A stretch of 64,000 nucleotides of DNA, taken from positions 868,001 through 932,000 of the forward strand of contig CM067109.1 of the NCBI GenBank assembly GCA_034008185.1. The letters are read 5' to 3'. Positions 32,941-44,220 of the stretch are shown here, piece by piece (position 1 is the stretch's first letter; each line of letters opens with the position of its first letter). This DNA is from Gorsachius magnificus (lineage: Eukaryota; Chordata; Aves; Pelecaniformes; Ardeidae). The translations under genes were made by a program, and so were the position numbers. A model generated the notes under the pieces. That model was not told the DNA's origin. It ran no database searches and saw only the letters and a program-made list of their open reading frames with translations.

Positions 32941-33460
32941 GGATTTAGGCAATTAAAGGCACCGTCTCCGCTGCTCAAAAGCTGACATCTTCAGGTGGCT
33001 CATAACAAAAATTAATACCGCTGCTAACTGTGCCACCTAGTCATGCTGTAAAGTAAATTAATTACTGCAACAGAACTAATAATAACAGTTCGGGCAGAAT
33101 AGGAGCAATATTATGGTTTACCATCAGAGACTGCGCTGAGACTTTTGCCTCTCTGCTGCCCATGAGTGCAACCTGGCAATTGCTGACTGTAACGTTTCTA
33201 TTGTATAGTTTATGCTAAATATGCATATCTTAATTGCATTAGTCAAAATAATTAGCTAATATATTTTTGCATAATGACGAGGTAAGCAAATATCACCATA
33301 GCTCAGTGCTTCTTGCATGAGTAAATTTGGAAAATTAATAGACTCCCAATTTCCTAATTATCTGTCTTTTATTCCAAACTCAAACAATGAAATGCTATTG
33401 CACACTCCTGGGCATCTTGTAATTTAGTTTGCACCTTGAAAATTTTAAAGCACCTGGTTT
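32940..33460. promoter_or_regulatory. Strong AT-rich island, candidate enhancer with homeodomain and POU sites
   Basis: About 500 bp of AT-rich DNA between GC-rich flanks. It contains TTAATTA at 33058-33064, an octamer-like ATGCATAT at 33221-33228, the perfect palindrome ATTAGCTAAT at 33251-33260 (two homeodomain half-sites back to back) and TTTTGCATAATG just after. No frame exceeds about 65 codons. This is among the best conserved-non-coding candidates in the window. Function and conservation are inferred. Confidence 0.45.
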
Positions 33461-34002
33461 TCTTTTTCTTCCCCCCCCCCCCTTTTGAAAAGGAAACGTG
33501 AACACCCCTTCCTCCCCTCCCCCTGCTGGGGAGCGAGGCTGCTGCGCTCAGCCTGGAGGATCCCAAAGCTTCCTAACTGCCAGAGAGCTGAGGGTGGGAA
33601 ATAGGATAAAAGCATCTTACACTTAAAAATACATATGGAATTGGAAAAGTATTAGAAGTTAATTCTTTAGATGGAGAAAATGGGCGGTAATATCCATCAG
33701 ACATTTAAGAGGCCCTGCGGTGGATGGTTCCTGTGTGCGTTCTCCGAAGGGCTCGTCTGCATGTTCCTAAACCGCTAAAATAGCCCAGCAAACCCTGCGA
33801 CTGTGCTGGAGAAGGGGCAGCCTGTGAATAAGTATTTTCGTGCAGCTCCAAGTGGCCAATTTTCATTTGCCCTCTGCAGATGCAGGATTCAGCTGCTCTT
33901 CTTCTCCTGGGTACCGGGGGAGCAGAGGAGGTGACGGCCGCCCCGGGCTGCGGGATGTGGCTGCCCTGGGCACAGCACCCATCGCCCGCCCTGCCGGAGA
34001 GT
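33461..34002. other. C-run, AT-rich patch and short spacer
   Basis: A C-run lies at about 33473-33482. 33590-33700 is AT-rich (ACACTTAAAAATACATATGG, TAGAAGTTAATTC) and could extend the regulatory island. The rest is unremarkable. Confidence 0.3.
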
Positions 34003-34500
34003 GCTCCCAGTTCCCAGCTCCCGGCCCCACCTCCCAGCTCCCAGCCCCAGCTTCCAGCTCCCAGCCCCAGCTCCCAGCTCCCGGCCCCACCTCCCAGCTC
34101 CCAGCCCCAGCTTCCAGCTCCCAGCCCCAGCTCCCAGCTCCCAGCTTCCAGCTCCCAGCCCCAGCTCCCAGCTCCCAGCTCCATGTCCCATCCCCAGCTC
34201 CCATGTCCCATCCCCAGCTCCCATCCCCAGCTCCCAGCTCCAGCTCCCAGCTCCCAGCTCCCATCCCCAGCTCCCAGTCCCCAGCTCCCAGTTCCCATCC
34301 CCAGCTCCCATCCCCAGCTCCCAGCTCCTATCCCCAGCTCCCATCTCCCATCTCCCATGTCCCAGTTCCCATCCCCAGCTCCCATCCCCAGCTCCCCTTC
34401 CCAGCTCCCATCTCCCATCTCCCATCTCCCATCTCCCATCTCCCAGCTCCCAGCTCCCAGCTCCCAGCTCCCAGCCCCAGCTCCCAGCCTCAGCCCCAGT
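34003..34500. repeat. CAGCTCC/CAGCCC/CATCCC low-complexity array with 60-bp duplication
   Basis: Nearly 500 bp built from CCCAGCTCC, CCAGCCCCAG and CCCATCTCC words. The 60 bases at 34021-34080 are repeated exactly at 34081-34140, so the array also grows by larger steps. The strand is strongly C-rich with few Gs. Open frames of 220-366 codons in all phases on both strands (Ser/Pro/Gln on plus, Gly/Ala/Ser/Trp/Glu/Leu on minus) come from the array itself and are not genes. Confidence 0.93.
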
Positions 34501-36094
34501 GCTTGGGGGGCAGAGCCGGGCTGGCTCCCGTCCTGCGGGAAGGTGCCCCGGCACGGCGGCTGGCAGAGGCGGGTGGAAGGCCCCATCCCAGCACCGCCAG
34601 GCGTTTGCACAAAAGCCATTCGCACATCGCGCGGACCAGCTGCGTTTGCGAGGGCTCGTCAGCCTCGCTGGGGCTTACGGGAGAGCAGTTGGAACCGCGA
34701 TGGAGCGAGCTCTCCGCCGATGATGCTCGTCTTCAGCAGGCCCTCCCCAGCCCGTCCCCGCGCTGGCGTCGCCGCGCTGTGCTTCCCAGTGCCGACAGAA
34801 GCCGGAGCTGCTCCCGCCCGGACCCCGCAGAGCTGCGGAGAGCCCTTGGGGTGCTCAGCCCCACCGCCCCAGCTGCAGCGCCTCGCAAACGGCACCAACT
34901 TCTATATTAACATGCAAATTGCGGCGCTGTGGAACGGCTCTGTATGTAAAGCTTGTAAATTAATAAACACGGATCGTTAAAAGGAAAAAGCCTGCTGGAA
35001 CGGCTAAGCATTCCCTCTCTTTAACCTGTAGACAGCACCTAAGTGGAGAACTGGGAGCATCTCCGAGTACAAATGAAGAGCACACATCTGCAAGCCTGAT
35101 TTTCCCGGAGCTTTGTCACGGCTTGGTCGGGAAGACGCGGGCTGCCGGCACGCAGGCGGCATGCTCCGCTCTCAGCAGGGACCCTTCCGCAGCCGCCGGA
35201 GCTGCACACAGCCAAAAGGCAGGTTAGTCCTTCCCTCCCCACAAAGAAAGAGAATTTTTTTTCCACATTTTTTTTTAGCAGGGTTTGTGGTTTTTTTTTT
35301 TGCCCCCATTAAACCATTCGATCTCTGCCACGGTGCCCTGGGTGGGTTTGTGCACCTTGCCCACCCCGCCTCTGCGCTCTGCCACCGTGCTGGGGGCCGC
35401 CCCGCGCCGGCCCTTCCCTCGGCTACCGAAAACACGATTGCGTTTTCCTGAAACTGCCCCTGTTTGTGCTCATCTGTGGGGTCTGCTCGCCTGGATGATG
35501 GGGGCTGGAGATCCAGGTGGGAACGGGGACAGCCAAGGAAGGGCAGAGGGGCCACCAGCCCCACCGTGCCACCAAGCTGCTCACCGGCGGCTGTGGGTCC
35601 CGCCAGGCTCATGAGATGGCAAAGACGTCTACAGGCGGCCCCGGAGCTGCGGCATAAGGTGCCCAAACGCCTGTCGCAGAGTTGGGCACATCAGGCTCAG
35701 CTTGACCCAACGGGTGTCCAGCTAAGGCTTTGGGGGGCAGAAGAGCCCTTTTTGGGGTCCCAGGGCTGCCACGGTCAGTGCTGGGCACACCAGGAGCCAG
35801 GAATTGCCTGTGTCTGTCCCGGTGTCTGTTACCATCGCTGTTTGTCCTGGTAGCCTGTGAGCGCCGGTCTCCATTCACAGGCACCCACGCTCACCATCCT
35901 CATTCTCCACCACCGGAGAAAGGAAATACCAGGTCTGGGAAGTTTGGAAGGAGCCACAGCCACCGTTCAGCAGGATCCTGCTCGTACGCTGTTGGCGTTG
36001 CGCGCTGTATGGCTGCAGGTGGCTCCAGTCAACCCATCATGGGCCCTGCTGCCCGCCTCTGCACCACGGTACCGGGCGACAGGACAAAGGGGGA
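34501..36094. other. Single-copy sequence, mixed composition
   Basis: 34890-35050 is AT-rich (ATTAACATGCAAATTGCGG, including the octamer ATGCAAAT at 34911-34918, and TAAATTAATAAACACGG). This may be a small regulatory element. Two T-runs lie at 35256-35300. The rest is GC-rich with overlapping frames and no recognised gene. Confidence 0.33.
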
Positions 36095-36350
36095 TGGTTT
36101 GAAACTGAAGCAGGGCAGGTTTAGGCTGGGTATAGGGAAGAAATTCTTTCCAGTGAGGGTGGTGAAACCCTGGCAGGGGTTGCCCAGAGAGGGGGTGGAG
36201 GCCCCATCCCTGGGACCATTCCAGGCCAGGTTGGACAGGGCTGTGAGCAACCTGATGTGGTTCAAGGTGTCCCTGCTCCTGCAGGGGGGTTGGGCTGGGG
36301 GACCTCTGGGGGTCCCTTCCAACATTCCATGATTCCATGATTCTATGATC
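36095..36350 (+). mobile_element. CR1 LINE 3' fragment
   Basis: 'CAGGTTTAGGCTGGGTATAG', 'GGAAGAAATTCTTTCCAGTG', 'GGTTGCCCAGAGAGGGGGTG', 'GAGCAACCTGATGTGGTTC', 'GGTGTCCCTGCTCCTGCAGG', and a CCATGATTCCATGATTCTATG tail. It belongs to a different subfamily from 29716; its closest relative here is 54050-54242. Confidence 0.94.
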
Positions 36351-37020
36351 TAGAATCCTCTGAGAAGAGGAGTGATGTTGTGAAACATCCCGCAAAAGCA
36401 CAAAAACATTCCTCTGAAGGGAAGGAAGCTGTTGAGCCTTTTTTATATGTCTTCGTGTTCAAAAGAACCCATGGCCGTTTCCCAAAAAGCCGAGTCATGA
36501 ATTCGAGAGGGAGAACAGTAACTTGGGGGGGCGACCTCCCCTCCAATGCGTCCTTCCGTGCGGCACTCTGCAATGGCGCGGTTTGGGAAGGAAAATCCGG
36601 GGATGCTCTGCAAGCAGTGTGGCTTGTGCAGAGGGAAAAGACATTCCCGTGCTTGAAATCCACATGGCCGAAGGAGATGCAGCCAAATGGGTGGGCGCCG
36701 GCACTGCAAGGGGATGCTCCCAGGATGGGTCCCATGGGCTGAGCCGGCACCCGGGGGTCGGGGTTGCCATGTACAGACCCCGGGGGCTGCTCCCTGCATC
36801 TGGAAATGCACCCACGTTTTTGGAAGCGCAGCCGGGTCCTGGCAACTTGAGCAAAAGTGCTGGGGAGATGCGGCAGGAATCCCGTACACCTCTGCCGGGG
36901 GGTTGGTGGCCGGGGCACCCCACAAAGGCGTTTTCCACGGCAGGATTAGGAAGCGGGCGCCGCTCTCATCCTTTCCTGCCAGCGCTATCGTTTCCTGGCG
37001 GCACGCACAGGGGCGGCGAT
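36351..37020. other. Single-copy sequence
   Basis: Intermediate to high GC. Frames up to 191 codons overlap on both strands and have no domain. Nothing else is seen. Confidence 0.35.
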
Positions 37021-37330
37021 CATGGTGGGTTTAACCTGTGTTTAGTATATCACTGTCAGTAACTGTCTCGTGAAACTTCTGCAATATAAATGAACCAGCT
37101 GGTATTAGAAAAAGTGTGAAGATCTTTTTTTTTTTTCCCCCCTCGGGTGGGGGAAGGGAAGGGGAGTGGGTGTGTTGAGAGGTTTGTCACATAAAGCTGA
37201 GAGATTTGGTGGCTGTGAATATGGTTTTAGTAGAGTTTGGGATATTATTATTATTATTTTATTTTTTTTTTTTTGCTCTACCATGTTTTGGGAAATCTGC
37301 TGATCGTGTCGCACCTATTTGGTTGGCAGC
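37020..37330. other. AT-rich sequence with T-runs and (ATT)n
   Basis: A T-run followed by C lies at about 37125-37143, a short (ATT)n at about 37244-37260 and another T-run at 37262-37274. Low-complexity content explains the AT richness, so a regulatory call is not supported. Confidence 0.5.
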
Positions 37331-38747
37331 CGTTGTTAGGCCCGGTGACACATTTGCATTCCGTAACCCCGCGCTGCTGGGAATCCCGGTGGGGAGTGGG
37401 AGCCCCACCGCCAAGCCCGGCCCCTTCCACCCCTCCCCGAGCACCAGAGCCCCCTGGTAGATGCTGGGGAGAGCGGTGAAGTTTTTTGGGGCCTGGTGGG
37501 AGAGCCTCCACCTCCCCCTTTTTCATCCCAGCCGTCCAGTGTGAACACCACCCCTCCGCGGGGCTGCCTTTGCCAGTGGAGGGGCTGGCCGGAGGCACCC
37601 CAGAGCTGCGTGCCCGGGCCCCTGGGCACCCAACGCGTCCTCGCCAGGGCAGAGGAAGCCAGTTAAGAGACCCTCGGTATTCCCTTGTCCCTGTGTCTTT
37701 GTGAGGTCGCTTTTGGTTCATTTTCTACTCTGGGAAAGTAGCGGAATTTTTCTAACGTTGAGGTGGCGCTGGCCTCCCGTGACGGATGTGACCCCCAGGC
37801 TGCTCTGGCTGCCTCGTCCCAAGTAGCTGGGAGGACGCGGAGCTGTGGAGAGAGCCAGGGCCACGGGGGCCCGCGGGGGCGTGGGGCCAGCCCCGGCAGG
37901 GGGTGCAGACCACCAGCTCTGTTTGCTGCCCCTGCACCCGACATTCAGCCCCGGGTTGTGTTTGCAGCCCCAGCGAGGGGGGCTCTGGCTTTGAAACTGC
38001 TGATTACAGAAGGAGCGCAGCCTCGCCACGGTTCAGATTTACTCTTACTTCTCAGTGAGATGGAGGTGTATGGAATCCCCTTAAAAACATCAGCCGTGCC
38101 CTTGGTTTTCAGTTGGCATGATCAGCAGAATAATTAAAAGCTTGAGGAAAAGCTCCGCAATGGCAACGGTGCCTTTATGTGAGGGTTGGCTCCAGCAGGT
38201 CGTTGTTGCCCCTTGACATTAGGTGGCTCCTTTGAGATACGCCTGCCATCTTCTCCTTCCCTCGCCTGGACTTCTTGGAAGCTTTTCCAGGGGGAACGTC
38301 CATGGGGGGGAGATGGGATGTGACATTTGCAGCCTTTTGTTTGCAGTCGCAGCCAGATTGGAAGCAATCAAAAGTCATTTCCATCTGATGCTTGTCCTCC
38401 AGCCTGCTGGGAGCGAGCTGGGGGTCGTGCAGGAGCTCCTGCTTGCAAATGGGTTGAGTGGCGTGCCTTGCCCGTCGGTCTGGGAGGGCAGAGGAGAAGA
38501 TGCAAATGCCATCTCACATCTCGACGCGGTCCTTGGGAGGGCAGGGGTGGCTTCGGGCATCCCCTGGCAGCGGGGATGGAGGGGTGAGAGCCGGCCTGGC
38601 TTTGTCCTGGAAGCAGTGGTGCAACCCAGGTGGCAAGGGATGGATGGAGGTCCCCTGGTCCAGCTCCTGCACCAGCATCGACACCATAGCATCACTCGGG
38701 TTGGACGGGGTGGCTTCGACGGGTGCTCAGTGGGACACCGCCGTGCT
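37331..38747. other. GC-rich single-copy sequence
   Basis: GC-rich with overlapping frames up to 226 codons (38223-38903, plus, ending in the 27-bp array). No gene, RNA or repeat family is recognised. Confidence 0.36.
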
Positions 38748-38941
38748 GAGCTCCTGGTGTCCTACTGCCCCACCGAGCTCCTGGCGTCCCACCACCCCAC
38801 CGAGCTCCTGGCCCCCGAGCTCCTGGCTCCCACCCCCCCCGAGCTCCTGGTTCCCACCACCCCACTGAGCTCCTGGTGTCCCACCACCCCACTGAGCTCC
38901 TAGTGTCCCACCGCCCCACCGAGCTCCTGGCATCCTACCAC
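38748..38941. repeat. 27-bp tandem array (GAGCTCCTGG units)
   Basis: The unit starts GAGCTCCTGG and ends CCACCCCACC. Clean 27-bp spacing is seen at 38748 and 38775; the middle has shortened or fused units with GAGCTCCTGG twice in a row, and later units return to 26-27 bp. There are about eight GAGCTC words. Plus-strand frames read it as Thr-Glu-Leu-Leu repeats and minus frames as Gly/Trp/Arg repeats, without other coding support. Confidence 0.9.
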
Positions 38942-39140
38942 CCCTCACATGGGCTTGCCAAGGGTCATCACCCGGCTCTGCCGACGAGCTGCAGGACCTG
39001 GGGGCCTTGGGTGCCGCCGCGTTTGCTGGGCCTGCACCAGTGGTTCTTGCCGTGCCGCCCCTCGGGGCTGTGGCGAGGAGCCCGCTTCCCCACCGCCACA
39101 GCGAGCCCCAGCAGCGCCAGCCCTGATTTAGAGCCAGCTG
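38942..39140. other. GC-rich spacer
   Basis: Nothing recognisable. Confidence 0.3.
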
Positions 39141-39470
39141 CTGTGTTTCCTCAGAGTTGAAAATTGTACTGTCAGCAATATCACAAAAGTGATTTCTTTA
39201 TCAAAGGTCATTACCAATTATTTTGTAAAGAACTGACGCTTCAGTAATTACCTGATTTTATCTTTTTTTTATGTAGGTCATTTATATTTCATTATTGTCA
39301 TGTTATGGCCTATCTGCTTGCAAAGAGGCATATATTAAAACCAGCAACTTCGCCTGGGTGTCAGAATTATTGCCCTATATTTCATTTGCCATTTTATCTA
39401 CTGTTCTGGAGAAGATCATAGCTTGTTAGTTAAAGTGTTATATAAACTAACACACAGGCACACACATACA
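39140..39470. promoter_or_regulatory. AT-rich island with TCF/LEF-like and AGGTCA sites
   Basis: Contains TTTATCAAAGGT at 39197-39208, a TCF/LEF-like word that also occurs exactly at 46891-46902 in another island. AGGTCA nuclear-receptor half-sites lie at 39205-39210 and 39275-39280, with TTACCAATTATTTTG and CAGTAATTACC between. No frame is convincing. A short CA-rich patch ends it. Regulatory role inferred. Confidence 0.42.
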
Positions 39471-41319
39471 CACGCTCCCTTCCCATCGGTTTCGCTCTCC
39501 GGTTCCACCCTCTTCCCTACGGAGCCAGCGGTAAGGAATTTCCTGCCTGTTTATTTTGAAACGCGGAGGACGATGGCCGGTACCTGGCTGTCATCACATC
39601 ATGTCCCCGTGAGAGGAGCCCCACTGCTGCAAGGCCATGCCGCGACCGGCAGGTTTTGCCTTCCCCCATGGGACGGTGATGGTGGCGGGTTGCTGAGGCG
39701 GGGTGGCACGCAGGGACCCGAGGGGACACACGGTCAGGCAGGCACTGGTATCCCTCCCGGCTGCCCAGCCTCCCGCTCCTGCCTGCTGCTCGGCACGAAC
39801 CTCCTTGGCTCTGCTTTCTGCCCACGGTGCAGGCGAGCACCCATGGGTGCTGCGGGGGGGCACAACTCCCCGGAGGGGCGAGTGTGCTATGTCACCGCCG
39901 AAATGCGCTGCGGGTGCCGCCGTCCCCTCCCCAGCCTTCCTCCCTTGCAGCAAACGTGGTCTGGCCCAGTATTGCCCACGGCAGCAGCTCAGCAATGGCT
40001 GGGGGCTGGGGCTGGGTAGGGAGCGTGCGGGAGGGGAAAGGAGCGGAGGCACCTTGCTGCCACCCGACAGCGCCCGCACAGGGTGCCGGTGCCTGCCACC
40101 AGCATTGGGGACATGTCCCCATCGCCCCCACGCCCCCCGGCCGGCCGCAGCTGGGCAGTCCTGGAGACCCTGCCCGCATGGCCCTGCTGGGAGCGACTCA
40201 AGCGGACGGGGCATTTATTATTGGTGCTGAGCGAATCATTTGCAGCAATTTGTACAAGAAATGAAGTCTCCCTAAGACTTTGCATTCTCTGTTTTTGGGG
40301 GTGCTCACATGCACATGGTGGCCGGCCGGGAGGGCTGCAGGAGCCCTGCCACCTGCGCCGCAGTTGGAATTAGGGAGCCTTTGTTGGGGAAATCCATCAC
40401 GAGGTGTTACCTCCGTGCTCTGATGATGTACTTGGGTTGGGAGGCATCCCTGGACACCTCTGGAAAACGACCCCCCCTCAGACGCACGGAAGGGTGTCCC
40501 TCCAGAGGCGCCTGTCCACCGGCTCCGCGGGGAGCAAGTGGATCCAACCGTTAAGTGGCGGAAAACCAATGGTCTGAGACGCATCCCGTTCCATGTGCGG
40601 AAGCGGATCCACTGTGGGTCTGCCACAACTGCAGAGGGAATTCCTCAGCCCTGTCATGTAGCTGCTTTAACCTGGTTATGAAAAAGCAGCAGCTTCCACG
40701 GAAAGCTGGTCCCGGTGCCACGTCTCCGATGGAGAAACTCCCTAACACACGCGCAGGAGATCGACCGAGTTGCTCTCCCGGACCTTCCATGCGCCTTTGC
40801 AACGTAAGCGTTTCTGTTTTCTGATAAAGCATCCCAATGGGTGCGCAGACAAGTGGGAAAGCAGCTCCACATGCAGATGAATTTATAGTCCCAGCTGGGA
40901 GCCATCAACTTACAACACCACCGACAACCCCAAAAAAGCCCCCAGCAAAGCCCCAAACCTAGGGGAGGACAGTAATATCGAGTGCAATCTGTTCTTTCCA
41001 CCCTGTTTGGTTTATTATTAACCCCCCCACACTTTTTATTTCTTGTGGCATCTTGCTGATTAGCAATTCCTTGAAGAAATTCCCGGGGTTGTAAGCAAGT
41101 TGCTTGTAAAATAAGTATTTGTTAGGGGGAAAGAAAATTAGGGCAGGTCCAAGAGCTGGGAGCAGTGCAAGCATCAACCGAAGACCCCCCGGCCCTGGCC
41201 AGGAGCCCGGTCCCCCCGTGCAAACCCCTGCAGTCGGTTTTGTTCCCCCTGAGTGCAGGGGTGTCCGTCTGTCCCCCGGCAGCCTCTGCATGGGCACACG
41301 CTGGCCAGGAGGAGAAGGA
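39471..41319. other. GC-rich then mixed single-copy sequence
   Basis: Overlapping frames up to 206 codons on both strands have no domain. 41020-41140 is somewhat AT-rich. No repeat family is recognised before the CR1 copy at 41320. Confidence 0.35.
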
Positions 41320-41557
41320 CATTAGGAAAAACTAGACATTAGGAAAAACTTCTTCACCGAAAGGGCTGTCAGGCTCTGGAATGGGCTGCCCAGGGAGGTG
41401 GTCGAGTCCCCATCCCTGGGGGGATTTAAAAGAAGGAGAGATGAGGTGCTTAGGGCCAGGGTTTAGTGGTGGGATGGATGGGTTAGGTTAATGGTTGGAC
41501 TCGATGATCTTAAAGGGCTTTTCCAACCAAAGTGATTCTACGATTACATGCTCTAGG
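41320..41557 (+). mobile_element. CR1 LINE 3' fragment with a 5' duplication
   Basis: Same subfamily as 29716: 'GGAAAAACTTCTTCACCGAA', 'TGGGCTGCCCAGGGAGGTGG', 'AAGGAGAGATGAGGTGCTTA', 'TTGGACTCGATGATCTTAAA'. The first 15 bases (ACATTAGGAAAAACT) are repeated once at the 5' junction. The tail is short and mutated, and a second CR1 end starts immediately after. Confidence 0.94.
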
Positions 41558-41661
41558 AGAACCTGCTTGAGCAGGGGGGTTGGACTAGATGATCTCCCGA
41601 GGTCCCTTCCAACCCTTGCTATTCAGTGTTTCTGTGATTCTATGATTCTATGATTCTATGA
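41558..41661 (+). mobile_element. Second CR1 LINE 3' end, adjacent
   Basis: 'GGTTGGACTAGATGATCTCC', 'GAGGTCCCTTCCAACCC', then TCTGTGATTCTATG and two more ATTCTATG units. The sequence differs from its neighbour at every diagnostic block, so this is a separate insertion of another subfamily in the same orientation, probably into or beside the neighbour's tail. Confidence 0.93.
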
Positions 41662-42420
41662 CCAGCCAGCGGGGGCTTGCTGGGCTAGAAGGGACAACAA
41701 CCGGTTCAGTGGGGGCACCCCACGGTCCCACGGGGGTCTCCCCTCACTCCCGTGGGCACGCAGCCACTGTGCAGAGGGGGGGTGGGACACGGGCGAGGGA
41801 GCGGGGCTGTGGCTGCGTGCCCCGGTGGGGGGGGGGCCCCACGAGAGGCCGGTGCTGCTGCCTTTGGTCCTGTATCCAGGGCGGTTACTGCAGAACCCTG
41901 TGAAACACATTCAATTCATCCTTATTAAACCCTAGAGGGTTTAGAGACCATTCTGCCGGTTATCGAGTGGTTTTACAGTTTAGCATGACCATCTCCTCCA
42001 CGTAGGGAGGAATGAATAAGAAAGGGAAAAATAATTTTGCCGACTCATCACTTATTCAATCCATACAGGTAATTTCTGTATTTCTTTAGATAAGAACGTA
42101 CAAGAAAATGTAGGTTTTTCTCAGGCTGAAAAGCAAGCAACAGAACCCCCCCCCCCCTTCCTCTCCTCGCAGCACCCGTGACGGCAGGCTGATGCAGATC
42201 GGGGGGGGCTGCGGGGGGGGGGGGGGTTTGCTCCTCATCGCTGCACGTGAGGCTCACCCAACGGGGTTCGAATGCGTTTTTGACACCTGGGAGAAACGCT
42301 AATTCCCTGTTTGCTGGTGGAAGTTGTGCGGGGCCGCGATGTTTGTGGCCGGGCAGCCGTGCTCCCGCGCCGCCCCAGCGCCAAGCGGAGGGGGGAGGCG
42401 GGTGCTGGGGAGGGGGGCAG
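41662..42420. other. Single-copy sequence with C- and G-runs
   Basis: A G-run lies near 41827-41835. 41890-42120 is moderately AT-rich. A C-run at about 42147-42158 and G-runs at about 42201-42226 follow. No gene is recognised. Confidence 0.33.
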
Positions 42421-42670
42421 TGCCGCCAGTTAATGACAAATCAAAGCAAAACTCCGCTAGTAAGCTAATTCTGTAATGGGGCTGTCTTGTGTTATCATTT
42501 ATGTTTCCCCACTGCCGTAAGAGTATTTTAATAATCTACATAGTATTTAATTATAATTCAGTTACCTGACATAAGTAATTTCAGTGCCCTTTAATATAAC
42601 AAATCTCTGGTGTGAAATATCGCAGTAATAAGTCCTGACAGGTGGTTGTTATTATTCTGCAAACCTGACT
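42420..42670. promoter_or_regulatory. AT-rich island, candidate conserved non-coding element
   Basis: Starts abruptly at TTAATGACAAATCAAAGC, carries TAATTA at 42548-42553 within ATTTAATTATAATTCAG, and has TAATAATC and GCAGTAATAAG words. It ends abruptly at the GC-rich flank. No frame of note. Regulatory role inferred. Confidence 0.4.
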
Positions 42671-43874
42671 GTCTGCAGCCGCCCCCCGTGCTTGCAAACG
42701 GGAGAGCCGGGGCTGCCGGCTGGGGGGAAGCCGGGGTCCTGCGCCAGGGTGTGGGGCGCCCCTCCTGCTCCGGCCTGGGGGGGTCAGCATGCCCGGCATG
42801 GCCAGCGAGGAGCAGCCCCGTCCCGGGGGGGCAGCGAGCAGCCCAGGCTCTGCCACCCGGAGGGGGGCGAGGCGTTCGCCGCGCTCATGGCATCACCGCT
42901 GGCTGGTGGCTCTGCCTGGCTGTGGGGCGCAAGCGGAGGCTGGGGGACAACGGCGCTGGAGAGTTAATTGATAGCAATTATGGTTTATTTTCTTACGTGT
43001 CAGAGCACCCCGAGGAGGAGCACGCGGGCCACCGGCACCTCTGCGCATAGAGCCATCGAGGAGCTGTCAGCGAGTGATGTTCCCGCGTGACCTCAGACTG
43101 GATGCAAGGCAGGAACCTTTAGGAGAGCTGGAAAATCTCTGTCATGGCTGTCTTTTGCCAGATGTGTGAATAAAACCAGATGTGACAGATAAGCCAGGAA
43201 CAACTGCACGTCAGCTCACCCAAGGGCTGGGGCAAGCAGCCCCCGGCCGGCCGCCGAGGGGCAGGGTTAGCTCTGAGCCTGCTTCCTGACCTGCTTCCAA
43301 AACCAGCTACGGAAGGGTGGCAGGGGGTTTATAAATCAGCAGTACTGAGCGCAGCATGCGGGGTGTTCTGTTAAAAAAATAAAGCGTAGAAATAAACGGT
43401 GACCCGACATATGCCAAAAGAAGTTACGGCAGCAAGGCTGCAGATGATGGATGCTGCGAGTGTGAACAGGAGATGTGAGACACGAGACCGTCTCCGGGAA
43501 AGGTGGCAACAGCTCCGGTGTCAGATGTGACGGGAGAGAGTGCGGCAGAAAGCAGGGAAGGGAAAATATGAGAGCCGAATTCTGCCTGTCAGCCAGGGGT
43601 CTGTCCCTCCCGCCCCGGGGACGGCGGGGCTGGGGCAGGCAGGGTCCCGGGGGGGCTGCTGCGGGGCGGGGGCGGACGCTGCTCCCGGGGCACTGCGGGG
43701 AGGCTCATTTTATGCATAGGTAACTCTGCCAGACACGTCTCGTGCTCTACTTAGCATTTAGCCTCCCCTGCCACCATTGCGTGTGCGGTCGCAGATGTTA
43801 GCATTTATCTTTCATTTCCTTTTAAACTGGCAGGTAAGGCTGTGTCTGACCGGGGGTGCTGCAGCTGCACTCCG
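42671..43874. other. GC-rich single-copy sequence
   Basis: GC-rich at 42680-42960 and 43600-43710, more mixed between. Frames are short and overlapping. A donor-like CAGGTAAGG lies at about 43830-43838 without supporting exon evidence. Confidence 0.33.
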
Positions 43875-44220
43875 TGCCCCTGCCCCCCCCCCTGCCCCTG
43901 TCCATGGCCATGCCCTTGTCCATGCCTGTGCCCGTGTCCCCTGCCTGTGCCCTTGCCCGTGCCCCTGCCCCTGTCCCTCCCCATGCCCATGACCCTGCCT
44001 GTGCCCATGTCCCCTGCCTGTACACATGCCCTTGCCCATGCCCTGCCCCTGCCCATGCCTGTGTCCATGCCCGTGCCCCTGCCCCTGCCCTCCCCTGCCC
44101 AGTGCCCCTGCCCTGCCTGCCCGTGTCCCTGCCCGTGCCCCTGCCCGTGCCCCTGCCCATGCCCGTGCCCATGACCCTGCCCCTGCCCCTGCCCCTGCCC
44201 CTGCCCATGCCCATGCCAGC
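43875..44220. repeat. C-rich hexamer array (CCCNTG)n
   Basis: About 345 bp with a 6-bp beat of CCCCTG, CCCATG, CCCGTG and CCTGTG words, with occasional slips. The plus strand is almost free of G-runs and the minus strand is G-rich with CAGGGG/CATGGG words. Minus-strand frames of about 145 codons read as Gly/Gln/His or Ala/Trp/Gly repeats and plus frames as Cys/Pro repeats; these are artefacts of the array. Confidence 0.93.

Noticed and set aside
33705..34980. Open frames of 220-366 codons on both strands
   Set aside because: They come from the CAGCTCC low-complexity array and are open in several phases at once.
42258..42280. GGGGTTCGAAT resembling a tRNA B box
   Set aside because: No A box at the right distance and no cloverleaf can be drawn.
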